NCBI GenBank assembly: GCA_003211135.1
Contig: QCTN01000008.1
Location: 1 to 60,760 of the forward strand
DNA length: 60,760 bases
Source: Prochlorococcus sp. AG-673-L20
GTDB lineage: Bacteria; Cyanobacteriota; Cyanobacteriia; PCC-6307; Cyanobiaceae
Direction of reading: 5' to 3'
Shown in pieces: positions 9,432 through 18,078 of this stretch. The position numbers were made by a program, and so were the translations under genes. The notes below the pieces were generated by a model. The model saw nothing but the letters and a program-made list of their open reading frames with translations. It made no database searches and was not told the DNA's origin. Position 1 is the stretch's first letter; each line of letters starts with the position of its first letter.

Positions 9432-9959
9432 ATGATAAAAAAAGCTATAAACTTAAAAGAAACTTCTTTTACTCAGGCAATTAATATATCTGCTCAATGG
9501 TGTAAAGAATGGGGAGAAGACCTTTTAAGTGAAGAAGTTTTGGCAGATAGAGTTGCAGAACTAATTAAAACAAAAAATGGGTTGAGAGGTTTTTTTGCGT
9601 ATGCATTGTCAGATCAAGATTGTTATTTATTAGATAAACTTCCTTTCTCATTTGTTTTCAAACTTCAAGAGGCTGGAAATGATGTCGTCAAAATAGTAAT
9701 TAAAAATCTAATTATGAGTTCTGCCCAAATAATAGTTCATGAAAGTGACAATAATCTTGAATATAAATCTAATTCAGAAAATATATCAGAGAGATGTAAA
9801 AATATTTTGCGAGTTTTAGAAACGAAGTCTGTTACAAAAAATATCAATGAAATAATGAATAATTTAGACAATCTCGGAAATAGCTTCGATAATTCAAAAA
9901 AATATAATGACAAGCAAAAGGAATTTATAAAGCATCAAATTCTCGATATTGCACAATAA
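9432..9959 (+). CDS. Conserved hypothetical protein, 175 aa
   Basis: A soluble protein without signal peptide or membrane segment. The first ~115 residues look like a compact alpha-beta domain (INISAQWCKEWGEDLLSEEV, RVAELIKTKNGLRGFFAYAL, DKLPFSFVFKLQEAG). The last ~60 are polar and Asn/Lys-rich. I recognise it only as the type of unknown protein conserved among Prochlorococcus and Synechococcus. It diverges from era across 38 bp and is followed by a strong hairpin terminator. Confidence 0.6.
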   Translation: MIKKAINLKETSFTQAINISAQWCKEWGEDLLSEEVLADRVAELIKTKNGLRGFFAYALSDQDCYLLDKLPFSFVFKLQEAGNDVVKIVIKNLIMSSAQIIVHESDNNLEYKSNSENISERCKNILRVLETKSVTKNINEIMNNLDNLGNSFDNSKKYNDKQKEFIKHQILDIAQ

Positions 9960-9960
9960 A

Positions 9961-9990
9961 AAAACGTAGAGATGAACTACGTTTTTGTTT
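9961..9990 (+). terminator. Intrinsic terminator, probably bidirectional
   Basis: A 9-bp perfect stem (aaaacgtag at 9961-9969 pairing with ctacgtttt at 9977-9985) closes a 7-nt loop and runs into a T-rich tail. An A-rich flank on the other side lets it serve the minus-strand BI-1 gene as well. It sits between the convergent genes ending at 9959 and 10019, as expected. Confidence 0.8.
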
Positions 9991-10018
9991 GTATTCTAAA
10001 TTATATAAAATTTATTTT

Positions 10019-10747
10019 TTAATTTCTTCTTCCACCACCTTGAAGTGCAATCATCAATCTTAAAATAAATACGAATAGATTTATATAAGTTAAATACATA
10101 CCTAAAGCTCCGGCTAAGTATTGATCGTCGTTATATCTTCTTGGCATTGTGTAGAAGTCCACAAAAGACATTCCAACGAATAGAACAGTTCCAAATCCTG
10201 CAATTAATAATTCGAATCCCCCAGTACCAAATGCAGGAGAAAATATACTTCCTATTAACTGAATTACCATTGCGATAACAAGACCTATCAAACCAAGATA
10301 AACTGCTTTACTTAGTGATTGGCCTACATTATCACTCATTCTTTGACCAGTATAAGAAGCTATTAAAAATGTGATTCCTGTCGCTAATGCAGCAGTTGCT
10401 ATAGAACCAAAACCGAGAGTTATTGCTGCATATGTAATAATTCCACTTAATGTAAATCCTGTAAGCAAGCTATATGTCGCCAATAAAGGTAATGCTTTAG
10501 AGTTATTTGCATTATTAGCCGCGCTAGATGCTACAAAAAATAAAACTAATTGAGCAATAATCGCTACAAAGAATAATGGTTGAAATATCGGGCTTCCCTG
10601 TAAAGTTAAGCCTCCTAAAACACCCACAGATGTTAACCCCATTCCTCCTCCTACATAAGGAAGAGCTTTCTGTACTACATTTGGTCCAACGATTGAACTA
10701 GTTTGAGCATCGCGAATAGCTTGATTAAAATTACTACTTGCTGGCAT
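10019..10747 (-). CDS. Bax inhibitor-1 / YccA-family membrane protein
   Basis: A 242-residue polytopic inner-membrane protein with about seven hydrophobic segments from residue 30 to the C-terminus. The MPRRYNDDQYLAGALGMYLTYINLFVFILRLM segment near the end is typical of the BI-1/UPF0005 family, in which acidic residues in the last helices form a Ca2+-leak site in related proteins. The N-terminus is a short hydrophilic tail. Its physiological role in cyanobacteria is unknown. It lies alone between the terminator and phoH. Confidence 0.85.
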   Translation of the reverse strand: MPASSNFNQAIRDAQTSSIVGPNVVQKALPYVGGGMGLTSVGVLGGLTLQGSPIFQPLFFVAIIAQLVLFFVASSAANNANNSKALPLLATYSLLTGFTLSGIITYAAITLGFGSIATAALATGITFLIASYTGQRMSDNVGQSLSKAVYLGLIGLVIAMVIQLIGSIFSPAFGTGGFELLIAGFGTVLFVGMSFVDFYTMPRRYNDDQYLAGALGMYLTYINLFVFILRLMIALQGGGRRN

Positions 10748-10820
10748 TTTTATACCTTTTAATTATTTATATTCTACCTAATTTTTTATATTTCAGTGTA
10801 CGGTTCACCCAAGTAATATT

Positions 10821-11777
10821 TTACTTATAAGCCTCAATAATTTTTTGAACTAAAGGGTGTCGAACTACATCATCAACAGTTAAATAACAAAACTTTATTC
10901 CTTCAGTGTTAGAAAATATTTTTGATGCTTCCACCAAACCACTTAACTGATCGTTTTTTAAATCAATTTGAGTAATATCACCATTAACGACCATCTTTGA
11001 TCTTTCACCTAATCTAGTTAAAAACATTCTCATTTGAGAAGTTGTAGTGTTTTGAGCTTCATCTAAAATAACCAAAGAATTATCTAAAGTTCTTCCTCTC
11101 ATAAATGCTAGTGGTGCAACTTCAATAATGCCTTTATCAATTAATGAATTTGTTTTATCGTAGCCAAAAATACTATGAAGGGAATCAAATAAAGGTCGTA
11201 AGTATGGATCAACTTTTTGCTGCAAATCTCCAGGCAGAAATCCTAAATTTTCACCAGCTTCTACAGCTGGTCTTGTTAAAACAATTTTTTCGACTTTTTT
11301 CTCATTTAATAACCTGGCGGCACAAACGGTTGCTAAAAATGTTTTACCCGTACCTGCTGGACCAATAGCGAAAGTTAAATCAAAGTTCTCAATAGATTCA
11401 ACATATTCTTTTTGTCTTAGAGTTCTTGGCCTTAAATATCTCCCTTCTTTTGAACGAGCTAGAATCTTTTTCCCGAGCTGAGCATGAGAAGAAGATTCTC
11501 CCATATTTAAGGAACTTAGAGCAGCCTTAAGATCCACTTCTGGCACTTCTAATCCTTGTTCCCAAATTGGTCTTGTTAGCTCTACCAATGCAGATGCCCT
11601 TTCAAGTTTAGGAATTACTCCATTCATTTGAAGTTGTAAACCTCTAATAGTTAGGGAGACACCTGTAAGAGATTCAAATTTTTTTAAGAAGGAATTTCCA
11701 GGTCCCGATAACGCAGTGGCAGCATCCGAGCTTGGCAAATCTATAGTGAAGTGACCAGTTTTGGAAACTTCTTTCAT
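10821..11777 (-). CDS. phoH: PhoH-family ATPase
   Basis: A cytoplasmic ATP-binding protein related to the helicase-like PhoH group. The Walker A motif GPAGTGKT is at residues 139-146, and the Walker B/DExx motif ILDEAQN follows at about 238. The N-terminal ~90 residues match the KH-like region of PhoH-like proteins. It is not the phosphate-starvation gene by itself: no Pho box is visible. It lies 30 bp downstream of rpsP on the same strand, in the ffh-rpsP-phoH group. Confidence 0.9.
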   Translation of the reverse strand: MKEVSKTGHFTIDLPSSDAATALSGPGNSFLKKFESLTGVSLTIRGLQLQMNGVIPKLERASALVELTRPIWEQGLEVPEVDLKAALSSLNMGESSSHAQLGKKILARSKEGRYLRPRTLRQKEYVESIENFDLTFAIGPAGTGKTFLATVCAARLLNEKKVEKIVLTRPAVEAGENLGFLPGDLQQKVDPYLRPLFDSLHSIFGYDKTNSLIDKGIIEVAPLAFMRGRTLDNSLVILDEAQNTTTSQMRMFLTRLGERSKMVVNGDITQIDLKNDQLSGLVEASKIFSNTEGIKFCYLTVDDVVRHPLVQKIIEAYK

Positions 11778-11807
11778 TTAATATGTAAAAATAAATTTAA
11801 CAAATTA

Positions 11808-12152
11808 TTAGCTTTCAGCTTCTTTACTATCGCTTTCAGCTTCTTTGCTCTTAGCCTTTGCAATCTTTGCCTTTTCCAATTTAGCCTTACCAATAGCAAT
11901 AGAAGGTCTAATTTTCTTTTCTAATAATCCACCCTTTTCTAGTAAACTTCTAACAACATCGGTTGGTTGTGCTCCCTGAGTAAGCCTGATTCTTAATGCT
12001 TCTGTGTCAAGCCTAGTTTCTTTAGTTCTTGGATTGTAAAAACCTAATTCTTGAAGAGGTCTTCCATCTCTTCTGGAAGTACTATTGCATGCAACGATCC
12101 TGAAACTTGCTTCTTTTTTCTTTCCAAAGCGCTTAAGGCGCAATTTAATCAT
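11808..12152 (-). CDS. rpsP: Ribosomal protein S16
   Basis: A 30S subunit assembly protein. The core is typical: [20 protein letters not shown], then [14 protein letters not shown]. At 114 residues it is longer than a minimal ~80-aa S16, because of a C-terminal tail rich in Lys, Ala and Glu ([20 protein letters not shown]). The DNA under the tail holds a direct repeat, gctttcagcttcttt, at 11811 and 11832. It lies 54 bp downstream of ffh, a common S16-SRP-associated arrangement. Confidence 0.95.
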   Translation of the reverse strand: MIKLRLKRFGKKKEASFRIVACNSTSRRDGRPLQELGFYNPRTKETRLDTEALRIRLTQGAQPTDVVRSLLEKGGLLEKKIRPSIAIGKAKLEKAKIAKAKSKEAESDSKEAES

Positions 12153-12206
12153 TTTAAATTAATACAGATTAATTAATAATATCATTTAAAGGTAGCAATT
12201 TATAAA

Positions 12207-13658
12207 CTATAAATCCCCAAAACCTTTTTTCTTTTTATTTGATTTTTGTTTTTTAAATGACTTATTACCATTCCCTACTCCCATACCTGGCATTCCACCC
12301 ATACCTGGCATTCCACCCATACCTGGCATTCCACCCATTCCTGGCATTCCTGGCATTCCACCATTTGACATTTGTTTCATAAAACCTCTCATTCTTTGAA
12401 AATCAGCAAGTACTTTATCAACATCTTTTGCTTGATATCCACTACCTTGTGCAATCCTTTGTCTTCTGGATGGTTGAGCAGCAAGGACCTCTGGCTTTTG
12501 CTTCTCTTCTAAAGTCATAGAAGAAATCATTGATTCAATTTTTTTTAATTGTTCTTCCCCATTTTTTATCATTCCATCATCAATTTTATTCATCCCTGGT
12601 ATCAATTTAATTAAGCCTCCAAGAGATCCCATTCTCTTCATTAATCTCATTTGCTTAACAAAATCATTAAAGTCAAAAGTTGCCTCTTGAAGTTTCTTTT
12701 GCATTACTTCCGCATCAGCAAGCTCAACTTCTTTTTGTGCCTTTTCAACAAGTGTTAATACGTCTCCCATACCTAGGATTCTGCTTGCCATTCTCTCAGG
12801 ATGGAATGGCTGCAATGCTTCTATCTTTTCACCTGTTCCTATAAATTTTATTGGTTTCCCACTTATTTTTCTTATTGAAAGTGCAGCCCCACCTCTTGAA
12901 TCGCCATCCAACTTAGTTAATATTGCCCCCGATATCCCCACTTTTTCATGAAATGACTTCGTCAAGTCAGCGGCTTCTTGTCCAATCATAGAGTCGACAA
13001 CCAGCAAAACTTCATCAGGCTCTGTAACTTCTTTGATCCGAACCATTTCACTCATCATTGATTCATCTATTTGCAATCTTCCTGCGGTATCAACAATTAA
13101 GGTATCTACATTATTTCCGTTAGCATAAATCAAAGCATCCTTTGCTATTTCTTCAGGCTTACTATTTTTTTCTTTGGCTGAAAATACTTCTAAATCATAC
13201 TGATTACCAATTGTCTTAAGTTGTTCAACAGCTGCAGGTCTATAAATATCGGCTGCGACTAATAAAACCTTTTTTTCTTTTTCCTTCAAATAAAGGCCTA
13301 ACTTACCTGTTGCTGTTGTTTTTCCAGCACCTTGTAAACCTGCCATCAAAATCACAGTAGGTGGGGTTTCTTTTTCGTTTAATGGGGAATTTTCATTTCC
13401 CATAATATTTATTAATTCTTTGTTAACTACTTCTATAAATTTCTGTCCGGGATTAACTCCTCTTACGACTTCTTCCCCAATAGCTTTATCTTTTACATCC
13501 GAAATAAATTCTTTAACCACCGATAAACTAACATCTGCATCTAATAATGCTTTTTTAACTTGTTTTAAAGCATCATCAATGTTATTTTCGCTAATTTTTG
13601 CTTCACCTCTTAAACCCTTTACAGCGTCATCAAAGCGTGAAGAGAGTTCATCAAACAT
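12207..13658 (-). CDS. ffh: Signal recognition particle protein Ffh
   Basis: The GTPase of the signal recognition particle, which delivers nascent membrane proteins to FtsY. It has an N-domain, then the G-domain with MAGLQGAGKTTATGKLG near residue 110, VDTAGRLQ and TKLDGDSRGG. The C-terminal Met-rich M-domain binds SRP RNA and signal peptides. After the M-domain is a Gly-Met-Pro repeat tail encoded by 18-bp tandem repeats. The RNA partner, ffs, is in this window at 40225-40320. Confidence 0.96.
   Translation of the reverse strand: MFDELSSRFDDAVKGLRGEAKISENNIDDALKQVKKALLDADVSLSVVKEFISDVKDKAIGEEVVRGVNPGQKFIEVVNKELINIMGNENSPLNEKETPPTVILMAGLQGAGKTTATGKLGLYLKEKEKKVLLVAADIYRPAAVEQLKTIGNQYDLEVFSAKEKNSKPEEIAKDALIYANGNNVDTLIVDTAGRLQIDESMMSEMVRIKEVTEPDEVLLVVDSMIGQEAADLTKSFHEKVGISGAILTKLDGDSRGGAALSIRKISGKPIKFIGTGEKIEALQPFHPERMASRILGMGDVLTLVEKAQKEVELADAEVMQKKLQEATFDFNDFVKQMRLMKRMGSLGGLIKLIPGMNKIDDGMIKNGEEQLKKIESMISSMTLEEKQKPEVLAAQPSRRQRIAQGSGYQAKDVDKVLADFQRMRGFMKQMSNGGMPGMPGMGGMPGMGGMPGMGGMPGMGVGNGNKSFKKQKSNKKKKGFGDL
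12280..12360. repeat. 18-bp tandem repeat in the ffh 3' coding region
   Basis: The unit cccatacctggcattcca occurs three times exactly from 12280 to 12333. A near-identical fourth copy follows and then a 9-bp partial. It encodes repeats of Gly-Met-Gly-Gly-Met-Pro at the end of Ffh. Exact 18-bp units suggest slippage-prone length variation without frameshift. Confidence 0.85.
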
Positions 13659-13707
13659 ATATAGAATTATTTCTTAAATAGATTATAGATGATTCCGAAA
13701 TTTATAC

Positions 13708-15807
13708 CTATAAACCTGGTACAAAATCAGCTAATTTCCAAGATTTATTAGAGAATCCTAGAATATATTTTACTTTCAAAGGATAAGATGTCTCATCAAT
13801 ATCACCAGATTTTTTTATTATTTTTTCTGAATAATTTAGATCCACCATAACAACAATTCTAGAGGGTGTTTGGGAGACTAATTCAATTTGTTCGATTTTT
13901 GCATTAATTTCCTTTGATATACCTTTTTGAATATCACTTTCTCTTTCTTCAGTTGTTCTTTTGATTAGACCTTTTTTGGCAAGTTTAGAAAGATTGAGTT
14001 CACTTTTTCCTGCTAGATAACTACTTTTATTAGAAAGCCAAGTATTAATTAAATTTTTTATTTGGTCCAGAGAAGGTGAAGCATTATTAATTTCTCTGAA
14101 TTCAGAGGAATCATTATCACTTTTTTCTTGAACTATTATTTTAGATTGATCGAGAGAATCTTTTTTATCTTTTTGAATAAAACCTTCATTAAATAAATTC
14201 TTATTTTTATTTATCGATAATGAATTATCAATTATTTCTTTTTCCTGCAAGGGTTTTTTGTAATTATTTCTTACAAGTCCCACACCTATTCCAAAAGCAA
14301 ATAAAATCAAAAAAGCATAAAAATATGTTAAGTATGAAGATATACTAGATATTTTATAGGTCTCTAACGCCTCTCCAAATACAAATTTAAATTCGGCAAT
14401 CTTTTCAATTGCGTACTTATAAATCTCTATTGATTTATTTTTAATAATCTCATCTGTATAAATATCTTCTTCAATAACTTCTTGACCATCTTCTCTTACT
14501 CCTCCAGGCAAAGGCAATCGGCCATCTTCAAAGTTATTCGAATTAAAGTCAGGGTCCGTAATTAAATCTTTTGGAGTTTCTTGAGCATTAAAATTCGGTT
14601 GATTTTGAGACTCAGACTTAAATACAGCTCTATTTGACTTCTTTTCTATTTGTTCAATAAATTCTTGGATTTCTCTATCTTCAAACCAAGAGTCTAGATC
14701 GATTTCTTTTAAATCAATATCCCTATAACCAACTAAAACATCATTTTCTAACCAATTTTTACAAAAAATACATATTGCTTCTAATTTTTCTCCAGGATAA
14801 TTATTTAACCAATCTCTTAATTTCTCATCTGAACTACTTAAAAACCTTGCTGAGGATTGCTCAACATCTGCCAAAAGCAAATCTAAGCAACCTATTAATG
14901 GCATTGAGTCAAGCCCTGATAAATGTAGTTTTTTTAACATTTTTCGAGCTTCAAATAATTTTGAAGGTTTTCTTCTTGCAAAACCAATTGCTGTTAAAGA
15001 TAAAAAAGCTAAAAATCCTGCTTCACTTGAGCCCCTTTTTTGTAATTCTAAAAATAAATCTATCTGATCCTGAACAGTCAAGTATGGCTTTATTTGTTGA
15101 AAGAAAGATTCAAATTCTTGCTGATTAAGATAATCATCATATTCAGATTTATTTTTCCCTTCTAATCCACCTCTTTTGATTATTAGATTTTCCAACATAC
15201 TTAAACCTTTTTTATGCGAATCATATTCGTTTAAATCTCTACTTAACAAATCAAGAATTCGATACGGAAGAAGCGACACTAAGTCCTCCTCAAGATTTTT
15301 CCGTAATTCCCCTAGCTTGCCCATTCTTTGAAGTATTTGTATGCCTTCTTGTAAAAAATCGGCAGCATTTGAATAAGATCTTTGATCTTGTTCTTTTATT
15401 GCTGCATCTCTAGCTGTCAAAGCAGCTAACAATGTAAGATCAGCTTCTCTGCTACTACCCAAAGCAGGGGTTTGAGGGGGTTGCAATGCTTTTCTTGTTA
15501 TTTTAAAGGCTTCTTTAGAAGAACCTGATTCCCAAAGGAGAATTAATCCTGCGACCTCTCTATTGGAGGATAAATCTAAACCTGATACTCCATTTAGTAA
15601 TAAATTTTCGTAATCTCTTCTACTATCAGGATCTGTAAGCAAATCTGCAGTAAGGCGAAGTAATTCCGATCTTTGAGTCAAAACCTCGTATGTGAATCCT
15701 TCATCAGGAGTTTTATCCAAGCGCAATTGGAAAGCCCTTAATATTTCCTCAGATGTTGCTGAGGGGCTTACACCTATTAAACGAAAGTGGTCTAATGGAA
15801 GTTCCAA
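13708..15807 (-). CDS. ftn2: ARC6/Ftn2-like (ZipN) cell division protein
   Basis: Membrane anchor and organiser of the FtsZ ring in cyanobacteria and plastids. The N-terminus is a divergent J-like domain (LDHFRLIGVSPSATSEEILRAF) followed by long helical repeats. One membrane segment lies near residues 505-525 (FYAFLILFAFGIGVGLV). The C-terminal ~130 residues (SPSLDQIKNLINTWLSNK onward) fit the IMS/DUF4101 domain that faces the periplasm. At 699 aa the length is typical. It diverges from pdhA and works with FtsZ encoded at 39095. Confidence 0.88.
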   Translation of the reverse strand: MELPLDHFRLIGVSPSATSEEILRAFQLRLDKTPDEGFTYEVLTQRSELLRLTADLLTDPDSRRDYENLLLNGVSGLDLSSNREVAGLILLWESGSSKEAFKITRKALQPPQTPALGSSREADLTLLAALTARDAAIKEQDQRSYSNAADFLQEGIQILQRMGKLGELRKNLEEDLVSLLPYRILDLLSRDLNEYDSHKKGLSMLENLIIKRGGLEGKNKSEYDDYLNQQEFESFFQQIKPYLTVQDQIDLFLELQKRGSSEAGFLAFLSLTAIGFARRKPSKLFEARKMLKKLHLSGLDSMPLIGCLDLLLADVEQSSARFLSSSDEKLRDWLNNYPGEKLEAICIFCKNWLENDVLVGYRDIDLKEIDLDSWFEDREIQEFIEQIEKKSNRAVFKSESQNQPNFNAQETPKDLITDPDFNSNNFEDGRLPLPGGVREDGQEVIEEDIYTDEIIKNKSIEIYKYAIEKIAEFKFVFGEALETYKISSISSYLTYFYAFLILFAFGIGVGLVRNNYKKPLQEKEIIDNSLSINKNKNLFNEGFIQKDKKDSLDQSKIIVQEKSDNDSSEFREINNASPSLDQIKNLINTWLSNKSSYLAGKSELNLSKLAKKGLIKRTTEERESDIQKGISKEINAKIEQIELVSQTPSRIVVMVDLNYSEKIIKKSGDIDETSYPLKVKYILGFSNKSWKLADFVPGL

Positions 15808-15956
15808 ACAAATATCCTATTGAAAATCCTTTAGATGAATTTTATCAATTAATATTTTTTTTTCATATGGTCTTGGAGAGTTATTAAAAAAAAACATGAA
15901 AATCGTCCATTGAAGCTTAGAATGTTAACAAATCAAAACTTCATTAAGGTATTTTC

Positions 15957-16994
15957 TTGGAAACACACGTAGAGAGAATTTCAAATCTTCAGGATTTTAA
16001 AAAAGCGAAGTTAGATCGTGAAACTGGATTATTCCTCTATGAAGACATGACGCTTGGTAGAAGATTTGAAGATAAATGTGCTGAGATGTACTACAGAGGC
16101 AAGATGTTTGGATTCGTACATCTTTACAACGGCCAAGAAGCAATCAGTACTGGAGTGATAGGTGCAATGAAAAAGAAGCATGACTGGTTTTGTAGTACAT
16201 ATCGCGATCATGTTCATGCGCTTAGTGCAGGTGTTCCCTCTTTTGAAGTAATGAGTGAATTATTCGGGAAGGCAACAGGATGCAGTAAAGGCAGAGGTGG
16301 TTCTATGCATTTGTTCTCAAAAGAGCATCATCTATTAGGAGGATATGCTTTTATTGGAGAAGGTATTCCAGTTGCTTTGGGATCAGCTTTCTCAAGTAAA
16401 TATAAAAAAGAAGTAGCAGGCGACAAGGAAAGTGACTCTGTAACAGCAGCTTTCTTTGGAGATGGGACTTGTAATAATGGGCAATTCTTTGAATGTCTGA
16501 ATATGGCTCAATTATGGAAATTACCAATAATCTTTGTAGTTGAAAATAATAAATGGGCTATTGGCATGGCTCATGATAGAGCCACAAGCAACCCAGAAAT
16601 ATGGAGAAAAGCATCAGCTTTCGGGATGCATGGTGAAGAAGTTGATGGAATGGATGTTTTAGCTGTGAGAGGAGCTGCTCAAAGAGCTGTTAAAAGAGCA
16701 AGAGCTGGTGAGGGTCCCACTTTACTAGAGTGTTTAACTTATAGATTCAGAGGTCATTCCTTAGCTGATCCAGATGAATTAAGAGCTGAAGAAGAAAAAG
16801 AATTCTGGGCTAAAAGAGATCCTATTAAGAAATTAGCAACTCAAATAATAGAAGGGAATTTTGCTAAAGAAGAGGAATTAAAGAATATAGAAAAGAAAAT
16901 AGATTTAGAAATCTCTGAATCTGTAAAAAATGCTCTAGATGCTCCAGAACCGCCTTCTAATGAATTAACTAAATATATTTGGGCTGAAGATTAA
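15957..16994 (+). CDS. pdhA: Pyruvate dehydrogenase E1 component alpha subunit
   Basis: The ThDP-binding alpha chain of E1, which decarboxylates pyruvate to feed acetyl-CoA. The ThDP motif runs from GDG at residues 168-170 to ENN at 196-198. The phosphorylation-loop-like [15 protein letters not shown] is also present. The chosen start is TTG at 15957, which gives the usual N-terminus; the next ATG at 16047 would cut into the domain. The gene ends 1 bp before the convergent sigma factor gene. The E3 subunit gene lpdA is at 25514. Confidence 0.94.
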   Translation: METHVERISNLQDFKKAKLDRETGLFLYEDMTLGRRFEDKCAEMYYRGKMFGFVHLYNGQEAISTGVIGAMKKKHDWFCSTYRDHVHALSAGVPSFEVMSELFGKATGCSKGRGGSMHLFSKEHHLLGGYAFIGEGIPVALGSAFSSKYKKEVAGDKESDSVTAAFFGDGTCNNGQFFECLNMAQLWKLPIIFVVENNKWAIGMAHDRATSNPEIWRKASAFGMHGEEVDGMDVLAVRGAAQRAVKRARAGEGPTLLECLTYRFRGHSLADPDELRAEEEKEFWAKRDPIKKLATQIIEGNFAKEEELKNIEKKIDLEISESVKNALDAPEPPSNELTKYIWAED

Positions 16995-16995
16995 A

Positions 16996-17937
16996 TCAAA
17001 TACCACTTGGTAATTTTCTGGTTAAATTCCTTAGTTTTCGAAGAGCTTTTAATTCCACTTGTCTTACTCTTTCTCTCGAGACTTCCAATAACCTTCCTAT
17101 TTCTGCTAAGGTGTGTCTCTCATTTCCATCTAACCCGAATCTTAACTTCAAAACATGTTGTTCTTGTTCGCTTAAATGACTTAACCACTTTCCAAGCTGC
17201 TCTTGATGCATCTTCTGCTCAACTTGGTCTAAAGGCTCTTCATTATTACTATCTGCAATAAGATCACCCAAGAAACTCCTGCCATCATCTCCATTCACAG
17301 GTGCGTCCAAACTACTTGTAGATAGAGCTTGTCTTAATACAGAATCAAGTTCCTCCACATCTATTTCCATTGCCTCAGCAATTTCAATTCTGCTTGGCAT
17401 TGCTCCAAGTTTATGCGCTAATTCCCTACTTATTTTTCTAATAGTGGCAAGTCTCTCACTTAAATGCACTGGTAAACGTATGGTTCTAGATTGGCATGCG
17501 ATAGCTCTTGTCATACTTTGGCGAATCCACCAAAACGCATAAGTAGAAAACTTGTACCCTCTTGTAGGATCAAACTTCTCAACTGCTCTCTCTAAACCTA
17601 ACGAGCCTTCTTGAACAAGGTCTAAAAGTTCTAATCCTTTACCTTGATATTTTTTTGCAACACTGACAACTAATCTTAAATTAGCTTTCATCATTCTCTC
17701 TTTTGCTCTTCTTCCAATTTTTATTGTTCTTTTATCTTGCGGAGTAAATTCTTTTGTTTTTTCATTTAATTGACCGTCTTCAGTCAGAACCATCATTTTT
17801 TGAACTTGGTTACCCAATTCAATTTCTTCAGCAGGGGTTAATAAAGGAACTCTACCAATATTAGATAAATACCAACTAATAGGATCATTACCTCTTCTCT
17901 TTTGTGGTTCAGTTGATGTTGATACTGATGATGACAT
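16996..17937 (-). CDS. RNA polymerase sigma factor, sigma-70 group 2
   Basis: A 313-residue sigma factor. Region 1.2 is NDPISWYLSNIGRVPLLTPAEE. Region 2 contains DLVQEGSLGLERAVEKFDP and YAFWWIRQSMTRAI (the -10 recognition helix). Region 4 ends HTLAEIGRLLEVSRERVRQVE, which binds the -35 element. The long region 1.1 of the housekeeping SigA is absent, so this is a non-essential group 2 type, of which cyanobacteria carry several. Its stop codon lies 1 bp from that of pdhA. A 141-bp spacer upstream should hold its promoter. Confidence 0.92.
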   Translation of the reverse strand: MSSSVSTSTEPQKRRGNDPISWYLSNIGRVPLLTPAEEIELGNQVQKMMVLTEDGQLNEKTKEFTPQDKRTIKIGRRAKERMMKANLRLVVSVAKKYQGKGLELLDLVQEGSLGLERAVEKFDPTRGYKFSTYAFWWIRQSMTRAIACQSRTIRLPVHLSERLATIRKISRELAHKLGAMPSRIEIAEAMEIDVEELDSVLRQALSTSSLDAPVNGDDGRSFLGDLIADSNNEEPLDQVEQKMHQEQLGKWLSHLSEQEQHVLKLRFGLDGNERHTLAEIGRLLEVSRERVRQVELKALRKLRNLTRKLPSGI

Positions 17938-18078
17938 TTTTTCACCTGGATTGAGGTACTAAAACTTTCCTATACTTTTTTGGAAATTCACGATTACTTA
18001 ATACCTGCTTCAGATTTCAGGTATAAATTGTGTAGTTATGTGTTTAAAACTGTAAAAAACTGCTGATAATTGTTTCTT

